This document shows, piece after piece, positions 49,373 through 61,200 of a stretch of 64,000 nucleotides of DNA. The position numbers and the translations under genes are program-made. The notes beneath the pieces are model-generated. The model saw nothing but the letters and a program-made list of their open reading frames with translations, did no database searches and had not been told where the DNA came from. The stretch comes from Monosiga brevicollis MX1. Lineage: Eukaryota > Opisthokonta > Choanoflagellata > Craspedida > Salpingoecidae. Numbering within the stretch: the first letter of the stretch is position 1; each line of letters starts with the position of its first letter. The stretch is taken from assembly GCF_000002865.3 (NCBI RefSeq), contig NW_001865045.1, positions 427,545-491,544 on the forward strand, in the 5' to 3' direction.

Positions 49373-51555
49373 ATGCATCGAATTTGCATGACCGTGGTCG
49401 GATGGTTAACGTGGATGACCTGGGCGCTGGTCATGGCCACGCCTCATGCCATCGAACAACCGCCCAACATGTCAGTCAGTCTGGAGCACGAGACGCCCGC
49501 GCACTCTTGCGCTAGAAGCCTGTGTTCTCTGGGCTTCGCTGACTGCATGTGGCGCGCCCTTTGACTCATACCGTGATGTTCTGCTGTCCGCCGTTGCTGT
49601 CTGGTTTTCGATGATCTCGTGTCCGCAGTGTGTGGATCATGGCTGACGATCTCGGCTGGGGCGAGGTCGAGCTCTTTCCGGGTGACTCGAAGCACGGCCG
49701 CCTCGCCACCCCCAACCTCAACAAATTTGGGCAAGAAGGCACCATCTTCACCCAAGCCTATGCGGGCTACACCGTGTGTGCGCCAAGCCGCACCACGTAC
49801 GTTGATGGGCTTGTACAATCCATGATCACGCGCATGCATCGCAAAAGGCCATCTCTTCACCCTGTCCTCGCTCATCATGCCTTGCACTCTTCCTTGGCCC
49901 CTGATCACCCTCGCTCTCTTGTTCCCGTGTGGACATGAACACTTCAACCCACAGCCTATTCACTGGTCGGTACTATTCGGCTACATAGGCTGTTCTCCTT
50001 GCGCCCTCCCCCACGCTACGCCTGCGCTGACTTTGGTCCTCACTCGCAGGGCGCCATTCGGGCCAGTTTATCAAGTATGGCTTTGATGGTCAGAATCTCT
50101 ACCATAACCAGGCCCATGTTCGCACCGCAGCCCAGATGCTACGGGAAGCGGGCTACCGAACAGCCGCCTTTGGCAAAACAGCTCCCTTTCAAACACCAGA
50201 CTCCATTGCTCCGCTTGGCTTTGATCACTTTAAGGGTCAACTCTCCCAGCTCGTACGCCTCGCAGCCCACCTAGTCACGTCTCACTGAATTGTCGTCCGT
50301 TCCCCTCAATGGTACCTTGGTCTGGGAGCTGCCGCCACTCGCCTCACGCATGCACAACCTGTTGCCATTGTTCAATAGTTCTGTCACAACATGTACCCGA
50401 TCTACTACGATTATCTTCCCGAGACCGGGGGCAGCACTGGCCCCAACATCTCACAAGCTTTTGTGGCTGAGAACAACGTCACCGCAAAGTCGCGCGAAGC
50501 ATGCATGGCCAACCCGAGCGCCTTCAACTACTCGATCGACTTCTTTCAAGACTCTGCCCTGTCCTGGCTCGACACTTATGGGGCCGCACCGGACAAACCT
50601 TTCTTCCTCTACGTTTCCTACACCATTCCTCATGCTGGTGGGTGGGGCAGCGCTCCACAAGCACCTGAAAACGGTATGTAACTGCTTGTACCCGCGCCAG
50701 CCTCCAAGGTCCTCCCCTCCTCAACCCCCAACGGAACCCCACCCTTGCTGCTAGGTGCCCCTGTCCCGTCCGATGGACAATACGCCAATAGGACGGGGGA
50801 CTGGCCGACCGTTGAGGTGGATCATGCTGCTGTGGTTACCTACCTTGATGCCCGGGTCGGTGACATTCTGAGTAAACTGCAAGGCCTCGGCATTGACAAC
50901 CGCACACTCGTCTTCTTTGCCAGTGACAACGGCGCCCACAACGAAGGGGGTCATGATCACACCTTTTTCAACTCCACAGGCGGCCTTCGGGGCTTTAAGC
51001 GCAGTTTGTACGAAGGCGGCGTACGCACCCCAGCCATGGCGCGCTGGCCTGGTCGCGTGCCAGCTGGCCGCGTGTCCAACTACTCGTGGGCCTTCTGGGA
51101 CTTTATGCCCACGGTTGGTGACCTTGTCAATGGGTCCTGGCCCAGCGACATTGATGGCATCAGCATCTTGCCCGAGCTCCTTGGCCAGGAGCAGGCCCCC
51201 AAGGATTATCTCTTCTTTACCTGGGGGAGCGGTGCCAAGTCTGGCTACGGTGTGCGCAGTGGTGAATGGTGCGCAAACGTTGCTTGCGCGTGTACCGTGT
51301 TCTCGTGTGGACATCCCGCTTCGTCCTTGAACTCTCAACTCCTGTTCGTGCCCCGTTTGCCAAAATAGGAAGGGCGTGGTTCAGACCTGCAACAAAAATT
51401 TGCAACCCAGCGAAGAGGATAGCATGGAGCTTTATCACCTACCGTCAGACCCCTTTGAAACGAACGACGTGAGCCAGACTCACGCTGATGTGGTAACACA
51501 GCTCAAGGCGCTGATTCTTCCCAAAAACCTGTCCTGCACCTGCTTCCAATGCTAA
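49373..51555 (+). CDS. Secreted formylglycine-dependent sulfatase (S1 family)
   Basis: Hydrolyses sulfate esters on carbohydrate or other substrates, probably lysosomal or extracellular. Seven exons give 491 residues with consistent phases: 49373-49470, 49629-49796, 49955-49965, 50050-50252, 50379-50673, 50755-51268 and 51369-51555. A signal peptide (TVVGWLTWMTWALVMA) is followed by IVWIMADDLGWGEVE (metal Asp pair) and CAPSRTTLFTGRHSGQF, the sulfatase signature with Cys83 as the formylglycine precursor. Exon 3 is only 11 nt and supplies the codons for L-F-T within that signature. Later come AAFGKTAPF (active-site Lys), FFLYVSYTIPHAGG, VFFASDNGAHNEGG (metal Asp/Asn) and GGLRGFKRSLYEGGVRTP (active-site Lys). 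Many N-x-S/T sites fit a secretory protein. The C-terminus ends CTCFQC. Confidence 0.95.
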
Positions 51556-52208
51556 ACGCGCCTCTTCCTCGTTCACCGCAACCCTTTGAATGTTGGAAAC
51601 CGTGCTCTTCCTCCAGGCACCAATCTTCCCAAAAACATGCGATCAATCAATTCATTTTCACTGTATTTAAAGTTTTATCTGCGACCAAAACGCAGGCACT
51701 TGGCGTGCACCGTTTCTTGTAACATGGCAACAAAAAATGCAGCCTGCCCGTGCTCGAGACAGGAGATGGCTGGTTACTTGGCTTATCGTCGCGCTGTTCC
51801 GGGCCGCCCAGTCTTTGGCCGCCTACACACAGTCACATAGCAAAAGATCCAACAATACAATGAGTGCAGCAGCAAAAGATTCAACAACACAATGAGTGCA
51901 GCAAAGCCTCCAGACCCATATGGAAAGGGAAAAAAACAAAAAAACCACGACGAGGAAATGTCAAGAAAGAATACAGAACAATTGATATCATTCAAGCAGG
52001 AAAACTCTCACCGCGTCGAGGCGTCACTTGTGACAGTTGAAGCATACTGCATGAGCTGTGGCTGAACGTGCACTTCCATGGGCTGAAGCAGAGACACACA
52101 AGGATGGTCAGCGCGTCGGACCCCAACGACAAGGCCAGCCAAAATTCACGTGCGTGCGAGTGGGACCAAGTGTCGAAGCAGCGAGCACGCACCGGTGTCG
52201 GCGCTCGC
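51556..52208. other. Convergent intergenic sulfatase / kinesin-2
   Basis: Holds both 3' ends. A minus-strand segment reading PMEVHVQPQLMQYASTVTSD, with stop at 52008, follows a good acceptor and could be the true last exon of the kinesin. No independent gene is seen. Confidence 0.5.
51841..51904. repeat. Imperfect 32-bp tandem duplication
   Basis: Two adjacent copies of a 32-bp unit starting CAAAAGAT[CT]CAACAA, differing at three positions. Located in the sulfatase 3' flank. Confidence 0.85.
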
Positions 52209-54089
52209 TCAACCGGCTGTGGATTCGTCTTGAGAATGTTGTTGCCCGTGTGTGGCAGTGCCGGAATCTAGCAGGACGCGCCAACCCACGGCCCCGTCAC
52301 AAGCATCCGATAATGCATTGAGACCACCTCGAGGGTTGGGCCGAATAATGCCACACATCTGACGCACCTGCCAATCACCAATGGCCTCGTTCCATACCGC
52401 GAGGCGCTCGATCACGTTCTGGTACTCGGGAGGAACCCAGCGACTCAGAATCATGTCGCACAGCTCTACGTCAAGCTCGATGCCAGCACAGATGTCGTTC
52501 AGCCCTTCCAGCTGCTGATTGAAATCATCTTCCAACTCCTTCATCTCTGCCTTGGCCGAAAGGTACATGTCGTAGACTTTCTTGAGCTTTCTGCATTCGT
52601 GGGCAGGCACAAACATCACATACAAGCGAAAAAGGGGCAGCGCATGAAAAAGAAAAGGAGAATCAACGGCAAGCAATGGATGCAGCCTCAGATTGAAAAA
52701 GACACGCAAGGACCAGCCCACGTACTTTGACTTGCCCTCCTTCTCCTCCTCAAGGCTGCTGTACTTTTGTTCGAGATCCAGTTGCTCTTGCTCCACGTCG
52801 TCCAGAGCTTGGGCAATAACCATCTGCTCGGCCTCGCGTGCTTGCAACTCTGTCTGAGCGCGTTCAAGCAATTCTTGTTGCTTGCTGGCTTTGTCGAGCA
52901 GATTGACGCCACCCACAACCAGTTTGGATTCCACCGCGGCCACCTGTTGCTGCAGTTTGGTACGCTCAGCACGTTGTCGCTCAAGATCTTGCTCTCGAGA
53001 CCTCAGAGCCTGCTCGGCTTTGGTTTTCTCCTCCGCGGCCATGTTTGATTGCAGCTAGCAGGTTGACCGGCGAACAAAGAAGGAGGCTGGTGAGAGCACC
53101 GCCATAGCCTGTTGTCTGTTTCCTGGCTTTGCCCTGATCCATGCTCTTTTGTTTCATTTCTGTCCAGAGCGGCCTGTCCTCCTTCGGACACACCTTGAGG
53201 GCTTCTCGCTCACGATCAATCTCTGCCTGAATCTGCTTGACCTTTGAGGGCGAGATGGGCCGTTTCTATCATTGGGTGGGCAAGAGCAAAACAGCCAGGG
53301 GTAAGGTGAGCTAATTACAAGGCATCCCCAGGCACACTAAGTGTGGGATTTCAAAAAGTCGCTCCTATTTTTTTGTACCTTGCCACGGCTTTTTCGGCGA
53401 GGCTTGCGCAGTTTTTGACCGTCCCAACCAACAGCACCCGAGCCCTCCTCATCATCCTCCTCTTCGTCTTCATCATCGTCTCCATCGTCACCGCTAAAAC
53501 CAGATGCAAAGAGGGGTAAACAAGGTTTCTGAGACGGCTCGACCGGGAGTAGCCTGTGTTACCAGAGCCAACGTACCCGCCTTCACCTTCCAGCTGAGCA
53601 CGGAGCTCCTGTAGCTCCTCGAGATACTGGCGCAGCAGCGCATCCTTCGGGTCCTCTGTCCGGTTGTCACAGGCAACATGTGACCAGTCACATGAGCCAG
53701 ACTAGCGCACTGGCAAAGGGCAAGGCATCGAATGGCGTCGACGATGGCCAAGTCTGGGGCACGACGTACCGTTGATCTTCGGCTTGTTCTTGATGCGCTT
53801 GGCACGGTCTGCATAGCGCAAGGTGGAGATGGTCTCCTCGTAGTTGTAATCCGCAGGGCCAAACGTGGCAATCTACGCGCACATCCATGAAGTTCGTGAT
53901 CACCAAACATGGAGCGTTGGAGGTGGTGGGCAAAGCGTGGTGGAGATACCCACCATGAGCGTCTTGGCATTGCCACCCAAGGAATCTTGAAGCAAACGAG
54001 TCAGTTTCGAGTCACGATAAGGAATATGTTTGCTCTTGCCATCCACCTATGGGCACATTAAAGTTCCAGCACAGACAGTCGGACGGGCC

Positions 54090-54122
<33 letters not shown>

Positions 54123-56203
54123 ACGGACACAGGGTAAAGATGTCAGCAACGAAACCGAACACAGACAAACAACAGAGCTGCACGGTGGAGAATGCTCTGG
54201 TCATCTGGTCACTTCGCGCTGTCATACCAGTGTTGAAATGACATTGCCCAGCGCTGAAAGGGACCAGTTAATTTTGGTTGCCTCTTTGAGACGATCTCCC
54301 TCCGCACCAGTCTTGGATTGGCGCTCGGAGCCCTGGGGGAGATATGTCATCAATGATAAGCAATTGTCAAAGCCTAAGATAAGGGTGATGGGGAGGTGTC
54401 TATGTTTGGAAGAACCGGGGAGGACAGACACTTCAGGCTCGACGTACCGCGAGATCCACCAAGTGCAACTTGCCCATTCGGACGTGCTCCTCACCATCCT
54501 GGCCCTGTATCCAACGGATGAGGCCGCACCGTGCTTTGCGCTTCTGATAAAAACAAGACAAAAACCAAGCACTTACGGGTTCAGAGCGCTCGACAGTGAT
54601 GGTGAAGATGGCGTGAGAGCGCGACGAGTGCTCATTCATATTAGTAGCGCCGACCGAGCCTGACTCAACAAGGCATCGAAAGTAAACAACGTTTCATGAG
54701 CTGAGCTGTATACAATAATAAGCCTCTTGAGAATAGAAGAGGCGTGCAGCCAAGCCAGCAACCTCTTTTTGTAGAAACAAAAAGCCAGAAAGACAATATA
54801 ATATGCTCGCGGATGGCAAAACGCACGGTTTTTGTTGCCACGCGTCATGATGGCTTCCATCTCCTCCACGCTCTTGACCGAGTAATCAGACAGACCCTTG
54901 ACGTAGACGCCAGTGTCAGGGTGCTCCTTGACCTGAAGCTTGGCCGTAGGGTCCTTGCCCAAGAGGTCTGTGACGTCTTCGCAATAGATTTCAAGGTAGG
55001 AACACCGCACCAGAAACTGCGTTTGGCCCTCAGCCTTGGAGATTTCACCAAAGATATGCGCAAAGCTGTTGGGAATGATGCCCTTGAGCTCTGGCACGGA
55101 GCGATCACCTGTCAGTCGACGAGCATGCAGTGCGCATTAAGTCTGTTTTTTTTTTACAGTACCCTTGGTGCAAGAGCCGGCTAATGTGACACAAATCACA
55201 ACGGGCAATCGCAACCAAAGCGAGGAGAGGTCGCCAAGATGCAACAGACTGGGCTCATTCTTCGCACCTTCCATACTGAATGTCTTGCCGGTACCGGTCT
55301 GACCGTACGCAAAAACCGTGCCATTGTAACCTTCGAGCACCGAGTCAACGATGGGTCGGGCTACCTTGTTGTACACGTCGAGCTACGACCACATACAAGG
55401 CCAAGGACGCGCAGGGTGCTTGTGTGAGGTGCAGTCTTGGCTGGGTCAGAAAAGGCAAGGCCAAGGTTCCAGGCTGACCTGTCGCACGTCCGAGGGGAAG
55501 GAGCAATCGAAAGTGTAGGTCTTGGGAGGAGCATCTTGCTTTGGTGGTGCAATGGTCACTGTGCCGCTGAGGCGACAAACATAGACACAGCCATGACCAA
55601 TTAGACGAAGCGGGCTTATGCTTCAAGGCGAAGCCACAAGTCAGCCAGGTTGAGCACTTGATCCGACGTACCGAGCCTGATCAATGGTGGTGATATTGGC
55701 AAAGCCTTTGGCCTGTTCCTTCTTATTCATGGGGCGCACTCGCACGCACACCATGACGTTGTCCCCTCCGCCAGACTTGCCCTGCGGGAGGAAGAGAGAG
55801 CGAGAAAGAAAGAAGAAAAAACCCAACATGCATAGATTAGCCCCATCCGGCAGCGACAGATGGAATAATCCCATAACAAAGCGTGCTCTCACCATCCTGT
55901 CGGTTCCAATATGGCCACAGGTGATGCAGCCAGAGCCGCGTCAAGCGCCAGAGCCGCGTCAAGCGCCAGCCGCGTTGATCGTCGCCTGGCTGTTCTGCCA
56001 CTCAACAAAAAAAAATCAAAATTTTCGAGTCGAAGGAACATTGTCTGACAAAACGACTTGACAACAGAAAGAGAGTGAAAAAGAGAGAGAGAGAGAAGAA
56101 AGGCATAAGCAGCAAGAAAAAGAGAGAGCCGCGAACGATGGAATGTCATCATTTTCTTACTGTGACGTGGAGCAGCCAAATCGGCAGTGAAGGCCTCCTG
56201 CAT
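52209..56203 (-). CDS. Kinesin-2 motor subunit (KIF3A/B type)
   Basis: Heterotrimeric kinesin-2 motor for anterograde intraflagellar transport. Motor exons run right to left: [19 protein letters not shown] (about 55760), [20 protein letters not shown] (P-loop, about 55300), [20 protein letters not shown] (about 55080), [16 protein letters not shown] (switch I, about 54620), [21 protein letters not shown] (switch II split by an intron, about 54450/54335), [19 protein letters not shown] (about 54020) and [20 protein letters not shown] (about 53850). An acidic region ([17 protein letters not shown]), a coiled coil and the kinesin-2 box [19 protein letters not shown] (about 52930) follow, then [14 protein letters not shown]. 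Family and subclass are clear; A versus B is not resolved. The first exon ([17 protein letters not shown] 56203) does not join in phase, so the start is uncertain. The end is 52209, or 52008 if one more exon is used. Confidence 0.9.
54091..54122. repeat. (CCAG)8 microsatellite
   Basis: Eight perfect CCAG units in a kinesin-2 intron. Confidence 0.97.
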
Positions 56204-56431
56204 TGGACGCGGCGGCGGCGGTGAGGGCAGCGCGCGCTACTTGCTAGTGGCAGGGGTCAGCATTCTTGTGCTTGCTGCCTGTGGTTGTGGCCGTGCTTGC
56301 TGCTGACGGATGGGGTGACAGTGTGAACGTGGTTGTTGGATGGGGTTAGCGCCTTGTCTCATCCGCCGTTTTCGGCCGCCAGCCTTTTAATTTTATAGAC
56401 GGCTCGTCGCGGCAGCTTGAAACGCGTCAAC
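56204..56431. promoter_or_regulatory. Divergent promoter, kinesin-2 / UFD1
   Basis: 228 bp between the two start codons. CGGCGGCGG-type GC-rich sequence lies on the kinesin side, with TTTTAATTTTATAGACGG about 45 bp before the UFD1 ATG. Confidence 0.5.
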
Positions 56432-58071
56432 ATGTCTTGGCTTCAATCCATGTCCATGCCTAACATGGCATGGCAGCGCAAGTTTCGCTGCCACAGTATC
56501 ATGATGCTGCAGGGCGCTGCGCGTGAGGATGCTGATACGGGTGGCAAAAGTATGTGGTCAGAGCTCGATGCAGAACCGGTCCTTGTACATGCTGCTCTCG
56601 GGCATCTCACACCTCACACCAACTGCATCACTACCTCCAGTCTTTCTCCCTCCGGATGCCCTCGAGGATCTAGCGTCGCGCAACGTTCAATATCCCATGA
56701 TGTTCAAGCTGCGTAACGATAGCATTGGCAAGGAAACCCATGCTGGCGTGCTCGAATTTACCGCGACTCCGGGCCACGTCTACATGCCGGGTTGGGTAAG
56801 GCGTTCGGGCGCGCGCTGACCGTACTTTCGATAAGACGAGGGAAGGGGTAAGGCATTCAACTCTAGGCTCACTGGTCACGGCGTGGGGGCTACAGATGAT
56901 GCGGAACCTCCTGTTGCAGGAGGATGAGATCATCACCGTGCAAAACTTGAGCATGGTCACTTGCACTTACGCCAAGTTTCAGCCACAGTCCCCCGACTTT
57001 CTCGACATTTCCAATCCCAAGGCTGTGTACGTCATGTTCTTGCGCACACCGTCCTTGTGTGGGCGCGAGTGTCCGCCAGCTCACATTGCTATGGCGCGTT
57101 GACTGGGTGGGCCCTCCAGACTGGAGAACACACTGCGAAAGTTCTCCTGTTTGACCGTCAATGACATCATCGCTATCAACTATAATAACAAAGTCGGTCT
57201 GCTTGCCAGCATGGGGCCCCGTGTTTCTTCCTCGAGCCAAGCAGGTCCTCTCATCTGGCTGCATTGCTTCATCGCAGGTCTACGAGATTGAGGTGCTTGA
57301 GGTTAAACCCGAAAACAGCGATCAGGCCGTCTCTATCGTTGAGTGTGATATGCAACTCGAGTTTGCAGCCCCAATTGGCTATAAGGAGCCTGAGCGAGTG
57401 CGGCCTGCTGCCAGCGATGCTGCTACCCATGCTGCGACTGCTCAAGTAAGTACCGCTGCTTGTTCACGCCGATCTTCCACCTTCATGCTCATGCTCGATG
57501 TCTCATAACGATGGTCAATGCTGAAACGCACATCTAGCCCGTGCCCGAAGAGCCGGCGCAGCCCCCGCCTCCAGCCAGTTTTTTTGGTACGGGTTACCGC
57601 TTGGATGGCCGCAAGATCAAGGGCACAGAGAGCAACAGTTTGCATGGCGGAGACGCCCCTGCCACTGCTGTCCAAAGGTTCGTGTGCTCGTTACGCGCCA
57701 CCCCTCACGCGACTGTTTTTGTTGAGAGCCTCACTTTTCGGACGTCATCTAGTGCTTTGGGGCGTGATGCGCAGGCTCTGGCTGCTGCACAACGTGCAGC
57801 AGCAGCTGAAGCTCGTATCAAGACCTTCCAACCGGGCAAGGTCAGGCACAGCCCCCATCTCGTTCTTATGCGGACGCAATGACCCCCCCTTTCACGCACA
57901 CCCCTTACTGTCATGCCTTGTCCACAGCTTTTGTTCAAACCCTCGACTGCATCAGCAGGGGCCCGAAATGCTCAGGGGTCAGCCGCGTCGGGGAATGCAG
58001 CTGACTCCAAGAGTGACACGGAAGCCAAATCTTTCAAATCATTTGGCGGTCAAGGCCGCAGCCTTCGATAA
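56432..58071 (+). CDS. UFD1: UFD1, p97/Cdc48 cofactor
   Basis: With NPL4 it recruits polyubiquitinated substrates to the Cdc48/p97 unfoldase (ERAD, chromatin extraction, fusion degradation). The ATG at 56432 gives [20 protein letters not shown]. Later exons encode [114 protein letters not shown] and the C-terminal FGGQGRSLR, with TAA at 58069-58071. The double-psi barrel UT3 domain occupies about residues 12-200. The disordered tail is Pro/Ala-rich, with a [13 protein letters not shown] segment that corresponds to the SHP/p97-binding region (GxRLDGK). About eight exons; the first two join in phase (56432-56550, then near 56648). The length is normal. Confidence 0.96.
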
Positions 58072-58211
58072 AATAAGACTTTGCACGCACGCACGCGAGC
58101 TGTATGCACAATTTCACCACGCCCTTTCTGTTCAATAACCATCTGGTCAAATTCAAACACTCAACACACGTCATTCCACTTTCCATGATGTGTAAACACC
58201 TTGGTCTCCAT

Positions 58212-61200
58212 CTACCAATATGGGAACCAGCCTATGTACGCTTGACACAGATTGCGCGGGTCGGAGGCCTGTTGAATGATGCGCTCCACTTGATCTTCAA
58301 CATCCACACCGCCCGGCCCTCGCTTCTCGCCGCGCATGCGATGGCTGCGGCGCAGAGACGTTCGCTGCGAGAACCCAACATCCAAGCACAGCGACCGGCA
58401 AACACAGTACAAGACAACAGAAACAAAGCGATGCACAGGCACGCCAAAACAAAAGCATATCGTGAGCACAACGACGCAAAAGGCTGATAGAAAGGACGGG
58501 TGGCCCTTCGTCCTCACGGTGCAAAGACATGGTTTCTGCAGACATGTCAATGCCCTTCTCCTTCCTCGCATGACCCATCCACCCACCTTTGTGATGCGCG
58601 CATGTGCTTGTGTGCCAAATTCCATGCCATCCAACTTCTCCTTAACGCGTCGCATGAGTGTTAAGGCTTTCTCGTTGTCAATCGTGTCCATCATGACTGA
58701 CTCGTTCTGGATCACGCCAGTGTCATCATCCCAATCCTGGCTGCCGTGAGGTGAATCTGAGTCAAAGCTCTTCTCCTCTTCTGTGCTGGAGTGCTTGGCC
58801 AACACACCGCGTGAGCTCTGCGTTGCAATATGGGCTCGCACCGTCCGGCGCTTGCTGCGCTCGTCTCCCGTGCGCGAGCGGCGACGGATGCCATCTAGCC
58901 GAGCCTTGAAGAGCTCCGCTGTCCAGCGCAGGGGATCCCCATGCTCTGTCTTCACAGCCTCATACATGTCCACGTCCTTTTCCTGCACAATTCGCCACGA
59001 TAGCAGCGGGTCGTAGATAAACGTCTCTAATACGGCCAAGAGAGACTCCTTATTTGTTCGCAGCACGTGCATGGTCGTCATGCACGTGGAGGAAAAAGTG
59101 CCGCGCACACCACCCATCTGTTCACCCAGAAAACATACCATGCTTTAGTCAAGTGCCTTCCGCACTTTCACCGGGCCACATCACCACTCGAGTGTGGAGG
59201 TCAAGTAGCCCGAGGGGACGGTCACACAGATTGCTAAAGACCATCATCATCGTACCTCCATGGCATTGATCAGCATGCGGGTAAGGCGGAAGGGCACCTT
59301 CTCCGGATACTTGGCGCGCTGTTGCGCAGCCTCGAAGCAGTCACCAAAATCAATGTGAGCCACTTGGCCAGATTGCCGGTCCAGCATGATGTTGCTCAAA
59401 TGACGATCACCAAGACCGATGACATAGCCTACCAAGGCAGAACAGGCAAAGGGCAACAAAGCGGGTGACACGAGGCGCTGAAGCCACAGGCAGCAGAGCC
59501 ACGGCTAGGACGGCGGCCATGCCATTCACAGCCACGCTGTAGAACTACGCACCTGTGACGCTCATTATGGCAAGTGACTGCATGTAGTTGAGCCGACGAC
59601 TAAACCAGGACTCAGCATCTGATGACATGCGCCACTGCATCTCCGCAAGATCATTGCCCCGGGTCTGGCGACAACCTAAGAAGTGCATTCAACAAAGTGC
59701 GTGTGACCCAAACCAAATAAACAAACATACAAAGAACAATCCAAAATGAAACGTAAATAAACAACTGACTGTTCAGGAAAAGTTCGACGCGTTGCATGAG
59801 TGGCAGGCGCTCATAGCCCTCATCCGATGGTCGACCACGACCATCTAGCCGCTCCGGCGCATTGTGACGGATGTAAGAGTGTTCCGCAGTCAGCGGCAGC
59901 TACAAATTGGGAGTGAATTGAGTCCGCAGTGGTTAATTGATCATGGCGGGGCAAAGGTATCAGCGCTTGGATGCTCCTGAGCGCCAGTCCTCAGCTTTAT
60001 CTTACCTCGGGATGCTCCTGCCGATATGTGCGCACGAGCTCGTACAGGGTATCGCAGTCGTGAAGCCAGCCGATGAGGCCCGTGTCGGCCGAGAGTGATG
60101 TGATGGTATAACGGCGAATGGGTAGGTATTTCCTATTTGGTCAAGTTGGTATGTCATCTATGTGTGGCCAAGCGTTGAGCTGAAATGCGCCTCACGATTG
60201 GCTTTGCACATACCCGCGAGTTGACTCGTCGGCCCTCATGAGCTTGTTAACAAGCCCCAGAAAATCCATCACGCGCTCGTCCATGCGCGGATCCTCCTGG
60301 CCCTTGAGCAAGAATTTGTGCACCTGCAACAGGTTCAATCAGATGTGGGTCGTCCGAATGAGCTTGAAACGCCTGGGGTAGCTCTGAAAAGACAACCAAC
60401 ACAGGCGGTGGCAGGGGTAGAGGTGTTGGTACGTGGATGATACCTGGCCGTTGGAATCGACCAACTTGATGCAGCGTGGGCGCTGCTTCGAGCCGATGAC
60501 GGAAAGGGTAGGCTGAAAGTGGTGGATGGTGATGGGCTCACGCTCGAGATCAAAGGTGCCTGGTTTGTAAGGGGCGGCGGCGTAAAAGTGAGGCCTCGAG
60601 GTGCCGAGTCGCCGAAATGAAGATGGAGCAAATCAAATACGATGCAGGTGCGATGCTTTCCCCCACCAGGCACGGCAACATTAAAGTTGGCGTAGGAAAG
60701 CAGGCGCGGCGAGATGGAATGCAGGTCCAGGGTTGTGAGCTTTGGCAGCATGCGATTGGCCCGTTTGTACACACGATGGTAAAAAATCCTACATACACCG
60801 ACGAATCAGCCCACCGTCTGGCAAGCTGCCTTCATGCCTCGTTCCCGCTCCGCCCATGCGCGCTAAAACAAGCCCAAAAGTTCTTTCACACGCCCGCCGG
60901 GACTGACCAAGCGCTGTTGAGGTCGTCTGTGGATTGCGTTGCCACATAGCGGTTCAACCACCTTTCAGCTTCCACCAGATCAGCCTGAAAAGCGTTGAAA
61001 ATGGCTGCTTCATGTGGTGTCTGTGGCTCACGCGTCAGCGCATGTGCTTCCTGCAGCTTGGTCAGCATGCCTGCAGCAGCAAGCAAAAACGCATTTGAAG
61101 GTCGAGAATATTGAGAGTGCGAGGGCCACACGGAATCAGGGTCGTGCCTCGTTTGCCATGCTCGACGAGAGTAAGAGTCGTACCGGCTGTGTCATCTTCT

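Noticed and set aside
52008-52080. Last kinesin-2 exon ending at 52008
   Set aside because: The frame is coding-like after a good acceptor, but no donor upstream joins it in phase, so it is mentioned and not used for the gene end.
53220-53480. A separate acidic protein gene (Asp/Glu run)
   Set aside because: It is the acidic linker exon between motor and stalk of the kinesin-2 gene, in frame with KPRRKSRGK and flanked by kinesin exons.
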